Part shown: positions 58,179-64,000 of the stretch, one piece after another
How the letters are laid out: each line of letters starts with the position of its first letter
Numbering within the stretch: the first letter of the stretch is position 1
From: JAGQOZ01 sp041399205
GTDB taxonomy: Bacteria > Planctomycetota > Planctomycetia > Pirellulales > Pirellulaceae
DNA length: 64,000 nucleotides
Reading direction: 5' to 3'
Assembly: GCA_041399205.1 (NCBI GenBank)
Contig: JAWKTK010000003.1
Coordinates: 496,001 to 560,000 of the forward strand
Notes under the pieces: generated by a model
The model's input: the letters and a program-made list of their open reading frames with translations, nothing else
Database searches by the model: none
What the model was told of the DNA's origin: nothing
Position numbers and translations under genes: made by a program

Positions 58179-58439
58179 ATGAATCGATTGCTGCCACCGC
58201 TCTGCTTTCTCATGGCGCTAGTCATGCTGGTTATGGGCTTTGCCATTCTTTCAGTCGGCCTACCCGAAGCGAATGTATCCCTGCATGCAGCTCGAGTCAC
58301 CGGTGACGATCAAACCACGTCCGTCCTGGAAAACGACTTGAAAAAGAAGCGAAATCACCGTTCGCTATTGATCGGCAGCCTGTTTGCGGGCAGCGCCGCG
58401 ATGACCGTCGTCGGATTTGCTTCGATGAAGAATCGATAA
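58179..58439 (+). CDS. 86-residue two-helix membrane protein of the efflux operon
   Basis: Starts six bases after the permease stop. Two hydrophobic segments (LCFLMALVMLVMGFAILSVG and LLIGSLFAGSAAMTVVGF) with a charged link (DDQTTSVLENDLKKKRNHRS) make it a small inner-membrane protein. I do not recognise the family. Its place between permease and outer-membrane protein suggests it helps assembly or control of the pump. Confidence 0.65.
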   Translation: MNRLLPPLCFLMALVMLVMGFAILSVGLPEANVSLHAARVTGDDQTTSVLENDLKKKRNHRSLLIGSLFAGSAAMTVVGFASMKNR

Positions 58440-58667
58440 AACCGGTTGCCTTTCGCTGATCGCCAAGACTGCGACGATCGCCCTTCTCCTCCATCTACCG
58501 AAGCCTACTTCGCTTTGTCTAATCCCGTATATTCACTTTCGCCGACACAAGAGTTGGAAGTGGATACGGCAGAATAATTCATTCATTTGCCAGCACTCGC
58601 AATTCATGCACATCAAGTGCAACTGCTGCGATGCTGCCAGGACGATTTTGATTCGAGGTTAGATCTA

Positions 58668-61600
58668 ATGCCTTCACCAACCGCTCGGCTAGTCTTGCTA
58701 CTGCTGGGACTGAATTTACTGGCCACTTTCGGCTGTTCGCGCACCAAGTACCGATTAAACGCGGACCAAGACGCCTATTGTGTGCTCCAGCAAAAAACGC
58801 TGGGAACACCCTGGTCTCCGGAAATGAACTATTCGGTGTACCCTCGTCCTGATTCACGGCTGTACGATCCCAGTTGCGTGGACGATCCGGCGCTGCCGGT
58901 CCCGGCGCCGCAGTTGTACGCCTACAACTTGCCTGCGCTTCCCCAACGCGATCCCGCTCGGTTCAAGTCCGCATCGCCAGAACGAGCTCGCGAAACTGAC
59001 CAAGCAAATCAATCCCAGCAAACCGATCCGAACCGTTTCCCATCGGGCCGTCAAGCAGAGTCAGCCAAAGCGATCGACTCGTCACCGGCGACCGAACAGA
59101 GCGGCAACCCCGAATCGACCATTCCCGACGCTCCGGAACCTCCTTCGCCGCCGGCCGATCCGACGCCCAGCGTGCTGACGCCTCCGGACAACGTCAACAA
59201 GTCATCAAATCGTTTCAAGGCGGTTTCGTATCAATCGGACAAGCAGCCTGACAACCAGGAAGCGATCACGCCGCTGATTGCATCAGACAACTCCAACGTC
59301 ATCGATTCTCTACAGCAGGAAGATGAAGACGCCGTCAGTTCGCTCAGCGACGACGAATTGTTGGAAGACACGGTGGTCAATCGCAAGCGCCCTATTCCGG
59401 AAGACTATTGGGCTGAAGTGCCGATCCAATGCCTGCGACGTATGATTGAATTCGATACGGTGATTGCTGAATACAAAGACACGTTTACGGACGAACCTAG
59501 CGATGCGTTGTTTGACGATTCGCCTCGGCTAAGCCTGGAAGACATCATCGAATTGACGTTGCTGAACAGTCGCGAGCTGCAATCGCAAAAAGAGGCGTTG
59601 TACCGATCAGCCTTAGGGCTGACGCTGGAACGCTTTGACTATCAGTTGCGTCCTTCGTTTGGAAACAACGGCACGGCGGTCAACTATTCGCACAACCGCA
59701 ACGGCGGTCTGACCGTCAACAACTTGAGTATTCCGACCAATTTCCAACTGCAACGCATGCTCTACACCGGTGGCGACTTTCTGGCTCGCTTTGCCAATAG
59801 CGTGCTGCTGACCTTCAACGGACCGCAAGGCTTTTCATCCGACGTCAGTTCCGAGTTGCTGTTCAGCTTTTCACAAGCGATTTTGCAACGAGACGTCCAA
59901 TTGGAAAATCTCACACAAGCGGAACGCAATGTCGTGTATGCAGCTCGAGACTACATGCGGTTTCGCAAGCAGTTGTTTGTCAGCCAAGCGTCACGTTATT
60001 ACAGCTTGATTCGACAGTACCGCCAGATTGAAATTGAAAGCCAAAACTATTTCACTCTGGTTCGCGAATTCAATCAGCGAGAAGAAGAGTTTAACGCCGG
60101 TCAAACTTCGCGTATTCAGGTGGACCAGATTGAACAGCAGGTGATTAATGGTCGCCGAGGATTATTGAGCACGTGTACGAACCTGGAAAATTCGATGGAC
60201 GACCTAAAACTTCAAATCGGATTGCCCACGGAACAGATGATCAACTTGGACTTGACCGAACTCCAACTGTTGACGCTTCGGGACGAATTGGCGGTGAATT
60301 CGGAATTGATTGATCGCGTGCGAAAACGACTGAATCTGGCGCTGTCTGCCGATGAACCTTCGCAGGCCACACTGCTTAGCACCAGCACCAGCTTGATTGA
60401 ACGCATGTTGGATTCGATTCGTATCCGCGAAGAACTGGAAGATCCCGTGGGCGATGCCAAACCGCTGCGAGAACTCTTGATTCTCACCCAAATTGAAACG
60501 GCCAGAATTGTCGTTCGCGAAGCCAACGCCGACTTGGACGAAGAATTGAATTCGGAATCGTCCAACGCAGAAACGGTCCTGCAACGACGCATGAACGTCT
60601 TAACCGAATCGGCCAATATGTTGCGTCTTCAACTGGAACTGATCAACGAAATCCCCTTGTCAGACCAAGCGATTGCCGAAGCGCAGGCATTGTACGATCC
60701 GCTGGTAGACCGGATTGTGGACCTTTCGCGCGAATTACGAGGTTCGCTGACGGAAATGGATGAGCACACGGGCCGGACAGGCCCTGCCGCCGAGGCGTTG
60801 CAGCGAGATGTCGCGATGGCAGTCGAATCGCTGGATCAAGCCATCGGCATTGATCACGACGACATGACAGCGGAGGAAGAACTACAGCAAACGGTCAAGC
60901 TCACCAACGAACTACTAAGCACCAGCAGCAGTTTCCTGATTAGCGAAACTGGCGGTCTGGTCCCGGTAGAAATTGATATGGACGACGCCATGATGACGGC
61001 GCTGGTCCAACGGTTTGACTTGATGAATGAACGAGGTACGTTGGCAGATGACTGGCGGCAGATCAAATACGCCGGCGACGATCTACGTTCAGTTCTTAAC
61101 CTGCAAGCGTCCCAGTCCATTCGAACTCGGCGCGACGTCAATCGGCCGTTCAATTTTACTTTTGACGAAAGCACCACCTCTTTGCGTCTACAATTCGACG
61201 CGCCGCTCAATCGACAAGCTCAGCGAAACAACTACCGCAATACGTTGATCAACTATCAAGCGTCGTTGCGTCGGCTAATGCAGTTGGAAGACACTATCAA
61301 GTTAGAGGTGCGTCGCGATTTACGAGCCTTAGCTTTGGGCCGCGAACAATACGTCAATGATATTGCCAGCGCCGCGTTGGCCTATGAACGAGTTGTCAGT
61401 ACGGAGCTGGAATTGCGTTTGGGCATTGGTAATGTGGCTTCTCGAGACTTCTTGGAAGCTCAGAATTCGTACATCAATGCTTTAAGCAACGTGGCCAGCC
61501 AGCATATCTCCTACGTGGTGGACAGGTTGAATCTGTTCTTGGACTTGGAATCGTTGACGGTGGACGATACCGGTTTGTGGCCACAAATGTATGAAGAACA

Positions 61601-61922
61601 GTTGCAACCATTGCCGGCGTACCAGTTCCCCGACTACGCTTTGCCCGCGTATGGATCCTTGCATCCGTGTCTGAAGTATTCCAAGTGCATTCGCCGCATG
61701 GAGCAGGTGCCTCCCGGAGTAGCGATGATTCATCGAACCGCCGAACAGAGCAGCCAAGACGTGACGCTGGGCGATGTTACTGTCCCCGCAGCCAACGCCG
61801 ATGCTGCGGATGACGTAGATGTGTCACCGGAACTGGTGCCAATGACCGAATCGGTTGCTCCCGAACCAGTCCCAGTTACCTTAGATCCCAACGATCTGGG
61901 ACTGGTGACGCCTTACAATTGA
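58668..61922 (+). CDS. Large outer-membrane efflux (TolC-like) lipoprotein
   Basis: The product has 1,084 residues from ATG 58668; the signal LVLLLLGLNLLATFGCSRT has an approximate lipobox, so it is probably a lipoprotein. Residues about 35-290 are Pro/Asp/Ser-rich and likely disordered. The OEP-type core begins with LSLEDIIELTLLNSRELQSQ and ends in the second repeat (LALGREQYVNDIASAALAYE, RVVSTELELRLGIGNVASRD, FLEAQNSYINALSNVASQH). Between them lies a long extra helical stretch. It is over twice the length of TolC (about 490). The C-terminal end is Pro/Asp-rich. It would form the outer-membrane exit duct of the MacAB-type pump encoded just before it. Confidence 0.85.
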   Translation: MPSPTARLVLLLLGLNLLATFGCSRTKYRLNADQDAYCVLQQKTLGTPWSPEMNYSVYPRPDSRLYDPSCVDDPALPVPAPQLYAYNLPALPQRDPARFKSASPERARETDQANQSQQTDPNRFPSGRQAESAKAIDSSPATEQSGNPESTIPDAPEPPSPPADPTPSVLTPPDNVNKSSNRFKAVSYQSDKQPDNQEAITPLIASDNSNVIDSLQQEDEDAVSSLSDDELLEDTVVNRKRPIPEDYWAEVPIQCLRRMIEFDTVIAEYKDTFTDEPSDALFDDSPRLSLEDIIELTLLNSRELQSQKEALYRSALGLTLERFDYQLRPSFGNNGTAVNYSHNRNGGLTVNNLSIPTNFQLQRMLYTGGDFLARFANSVLLTFNGPQGFSSDVSSELLFSFSQAILQRDVQLENLTQAERNVVYAARDYMRFRKQLFVSQASRYYSLIRQYRQIEIESQNYFTLVREFNQREEEFNAGQTSRIQVDQIEQQVINGRRGLLSTCTNLENSMDDLKLQIGLPTEQMINLDLTELQLLTLRDELAVNSELIDRVRKRLNLALSADEPSQATLLSTSTSLIERMLDSIRIREELEDPVGDAKPLRELLILTQIETARIVVREANADLDEELNSESSNAETVLQRRMNVLTESANMLRLQLELINEIPLSDQAIAEAQALYDPLVDRIVDLSRELRGSLTEMDEHTGRTGPAAEALQRDVAMAVESLDQAIGIDHDDMTAEEELQQTVKLTNELLSTSSSFLISETGGLVPVEIDMDDAMMTALVQRFDLMNERGTLADDWRQIKYAGDDLRSVLNLQASQSIRTRRDVNRPFNFTFDESTTSLRLQFDAPLNRQAQRNNYRNTLINYQASLRRLMQLEDTIKLEVRRDLRALALGREQYVNDIASAALAYERVVSTELELRLGIGNVASRDFLEAQNSYINALSNVASQHISYVVDRLNLFLDLESLTVDDTGLWPQMYEEQLQPLPAYQFPDYALPAYGSLHPCLKYSKCIRRMEQVPPGVAMIHRTAEQSSQDVTLGDVTVPAANADAADDVDVSPELVPMTESVAPEPVPVTLDPNDLGLVTPYN

Positions 61923-61967
61923 CGTTGACCATAACCGCCTTGCTGCCCTACGCCTCATCGGACGATC

Positions 61968-62708
61968 GTGGAAAAAGAATACGCTCTGAAATATCGACAG
62001 CTTTACCAGCATCACTGGTGGTGGCGTACGCGTGAATCCATAATTTGGAACTGCGTTCGTCAGTATGCGGGCAATCGTACCGACCTCCAAATCTTGGACG
62101 TCGGCTGCGGAGATGGTTTGTTTTTTGACGCACTTGGTGAATTCGGCCAAGTGCGAGGTGTCGAAATTGACGACCGTATTGTCGATCCACAGGGGCCACA
62201 CTACGAACGCATCTTTGTGGGTCCGTTTGATTCGTCTTATCAAGTCGAACAACCACTTTCCGTTGTGTTAATGCTGGATGTCTTGGAACATCTGCCCAAT
62301 CCAGAGGAATGCTTATCGCATGCGATTCGCTTGTTGGCGGACGATGGCATCGTGATCATTACAGTACCGGCGTTTCTTTGGCTGTGGACTCGTCACGACG
62401 ACATCAACATGCACTGCACTCGGTATCAGAAACGGAGTTTCGCACCGCTGGCCGCGGCAGCCGGCATGCGGATCGATCGATGGGAATACTTTTTCCACTG
62501 GCTGGTTGCTGCCAAACTGGCGGTTCGTCTGAAAGAACGTTTGATACCCGGTGATCCCAAGCCGGCAGCACTACCTCCGGCCCCGCTGAACCAACTGCTA
62601 AAAACGGCGTGCGATATCGAACACGCGTTGTGCGGCTGGATGAAGCTTCCCTTGGGAACATCTCTTTTGGTAGTTGGCGGTCGAGAGACAAACTCGGCAG
62701 TTCGTTGA
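61968..62708 (+). CDS. Class I SAM-dependent methyltransferase
   Basis: The product has 246 residues from GTG 61968. LQILDVGCGDGLFFDALGEF is the SAM-binding motif, followed by VRGVEIDDRI, VVLMLDVLEHLPNPEECLSH and VIITVPAFLWLWTRHDD. This Methyltransf_23-type pattern fits enzymes acting on small molecules, quinones or glycolipids. A C-terminal extension (SLLVVGGRE) has some hydrophobic character. It lies 45 bases after the outer-membrane gene and may be co-transcribed. Confidence 0.8.
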   Translation: MEKEYALKYRQLYQHHWWWRTRESIIWNCVRQYAGNRTDLQILDVGCGDGLFFDALGEFGQVRGVEIDDRIVDPQGPHYERIFVGPFDSSYQVEQPLSVVLMLDVLEHLPNPEECLSHAIRLLADDGIVIITVPAFLWLWTRHDDINMHCTRYQKRSFAPLAAAAGMRIDRWEYFFHWLVAAKLAVRLKERLIPGDPKPAALPPAPLNQLLKTACDIEHALCGWMKLPLGTSLLVVGGRETNSAVR

Positions 62709-62729
62709 TCTGTTTGGCTTGGCCTCGCT

Positions 62730-64000
62730 TCACGCATGATCCGATCGCCACAAATGGATGGCTCGCCGAGCCAGCTGTTGTTGTCTTGTGTCGATTGCGT
62801 CTAGAGTCCATTGATCGGGGGGTTCTTCTCCCAATGATTTGGTCATTTGATAGCGACTGCGGCAGTAGCTGGCAGTTTTGGATTCAAGCAAACCATTGCC
62901 GATATCGGTGTTAAGGCCTCGCTCTAACAACGTCAGATTCCCAAGGCGATAGACCGCGCGTGGAAAGACATCTTCCGATACAAAGTCATCCCATTCTGGC
63001 GTTGGATTCTCCGGCAAGATGTGCTCGATCGTGGCAGGGTCAGTTTCGAAGTCAATATTATTACCAGACAAGTCCATTTCGTGTTTTGCCAAAATGAATC
63101 GAACAAGCCGCTTTCGCTGGCCGGACGTGTCAATTTCGATCTCCGCATAATTGCGTTCGAAGCGATCATCCGGAACATAGATAGGTTTTAATCGTTCAAA
63201 GATTTCGCCAACACTTGTTGCCTGGCCCGACAAGACGGCGTTGGCAGCCTGATGGTACACGGGCTCCAATTCGTTTGTATTGAGATTACTGATGGTCGTA
63301 TAACGAAACGTAATGACATTCACAAGCTTTAACAGACGATCGAATGTCTGCGGTGACAACTTATCCCAAGCTGCCAAAAACAAAGGCGTAGATTGTTGGT
63401 CGCGGTAGAGAAGCCGTTCGCGAATCAGCGGCTTTGCGTTGGGGCGATCAATCCAGTATTCGTGACTTGCGTCTGCCAATGCGGAAAAAAGCTCGGCGTG
63501 CTGTTCCAGGCCGTCCACCAGCGAAATCACATCGTCGGACCTTCGAATTCGATCTCGGACAATCTTGTACAACTGCGTGGATCGAACCTTGGGCAGTTCT
63601 GTCTGCAAATGATAACGCAGGAAACTGGGAAACTTTTCTTGCTTAACCGTTTGAATCAACCGAGTCCAACGCCGCTGCAGGGCTTTCAAATCGGACTGTG
63701 TTTGAACTCGTGAGAACAGAAAATTCTTCAACAAGTCCGTTGTAGAAAGTTCGACTCCGCGGGCGTTAAGCGTTTCGAAGACAGTGTACGCATTTAGCTC
63801 GTCGTCTACTGTAATTGCGATGAACAGCAACTGACGAGCTACCGTCTCGTTCAGTAGTTCGGCCAGCGCCCTACCGTCGTTGGCGATCGTGCTGTTTGCC
63901 AATTGTGACCGAAAGAAACAATAGCAATTCCACATAGCTCGATTCGATTTGGGCAATCGCCTGACATTCGCTGGGGTCCGCAAACGCACCAAATAGTCTT
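62730..64000 (-). CDS. DUF262/DUF1524 protein (GmrSD-like type IV restriction), 5' end missing
   Basis: The frame is open from the window edge to the stop at 62730, giving about 420 residues; the N-terminal ParB-like nuclease part of DUF262 is outside. The visible part ends DUF262 (TVFETLNARGVELSTTDLLK) and continues with a helical linker. DUF1524 follows: ATIEHILPENPTPEWDD, the HNH-like motif with its His and the following Asn, then RLGNLTLLERGLNTDIGN and GLLESKTASY. GmrSD proteins cut glucosyl-hydroxymethylated or otherwise modified phage DNA; many DUF262/DUF1524 proteins have an unknown target. It is probably a defence gene. Confidence 0.8.
   Translation of the reverse strand, partial: DYLVRLRTPANVRRLPKSNRAMWNCYCFFRSQLANSTIANDGRALAELLNETVARQLLFIAITVDDELNAYTVFETLNARGVELSTTDLLKNFLFSRVQTQSDLKALQRRWTRLIQTVKQEKFPSFLRYHLQTELPKVRSTQLYKIVRDRIRRSDDVISLVDGLEQHAELFSALADASHEYWIDRPNAKPLIRERLLYRDQQSTPLFLAAWDKLSPQTFDRLLKLVNVITFRYTTISNLNTNELEPVYHQAANAVLSGQATSVGEIFERLKPIYVPDDRFERNYAEIEIDTSGQRKRLVRFILAKHEMDLSGNNIDFETDPATIEHILPENPTPEWDDFVSEDVFPRAVYRLGNLTLLERGLNTDIGNGLLESKTASYCRSRYQMTKSLGEEPPDQWTLDAIDTRQQQLARRAIHLWRSDHA

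Overview
The window looks like chromosomal DNA from a planctomycete, probably of the Pirellulales type. The signs are Ser/Thr kinases paired with ECF sigma factors, secreted proteins with dockerin-like Asp/Asn calcium loops and PEP-CTERM tails, a lamin-tail/CotH surface protein opening with the planctomycete ESLENRDLLSA segment, a SASA-type esterase, and Gram-negative lipid A genes (lpxD, lpxI). This assignment is inference from gene content. No rRNA, tRNA or CRISPR array was found.

Left part (1-25 kb). The most notable gene is at 146-1231: a secreted DipZ/TlpA-like thioredoxin-fold protein whose frame is crossed by one TGA, exactly where the first cysteine of a CINC redox motif should be, followed by a hairpin that fits a bacterial SECIS. 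It is best read as a UxxC selenoprotein. Next come a small operon of envelope proteins (1287-2799), a transglutaminase-like protein, a TPR-bearing Ser/Thr kinase, a YjjX-type NTPase, a PAS/hybrid histidine kinase with an HPt domain, and an SGNH esterase fused to an HExxH metallopeptidase-like domain. A second copy of the 'secreted protein + Spy/LTXXQ-like helical protein' cassette lies at 12.8-14.5 kb. Metabolic genes follow (acetoacetate decarboxylase family, glycogen phosphorylase, acyl-CoA dehydrogenase family, adenylylsulfate kinase), then a BON protein and a giant CotH/LTD surface protein whose frame is broken many times.

Middle part (25-45 kb). Two secreted proteins come first: an unknown one and a neutral ceramidase-like enzyme. 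A 5.6-kb segment (29149-34714) follows, flanked by 119-bp direct repeats that copy the 3' end of the ceramidase gene. It carries two PEP-CTERM proteins, a broken ECF sigma fragment and a broken kinase-WD40 gene. Housekeeping genes follow: lpxI-lpxD, a LOG-family protein, gltA (frame-disrupted), a MOSC protein, a cyclophilin, translationally coupled rsmD-apbE and a glycosyltransferase.

Right part (45-64 kb). This holds a sigma-54-type activator with a GAFTDA loop, a thioesterase preceded by four 31-bp tandem repeats, an amidohydrolase, an ECF sigma/Ser-Thr kinase pair, and a MacAB-TolC-like efflux operon (ATPase, Gly-rich adaptor, permease, 86-residue membrane protein, very long outer-membrane lipoprotein). 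A methyltransferase and a DUF262/DUF1524 (GmrSD-like) defence gene cut by the window edge close it.

Several genes are broken only by indels, with long open stretches between the breaks. The window therefore probably contains sequencing or assembly indels, true recent pseudogenes, or both. This matters for the selenoprotein claim, which rests on a substitution-type stop that preserves the frame.
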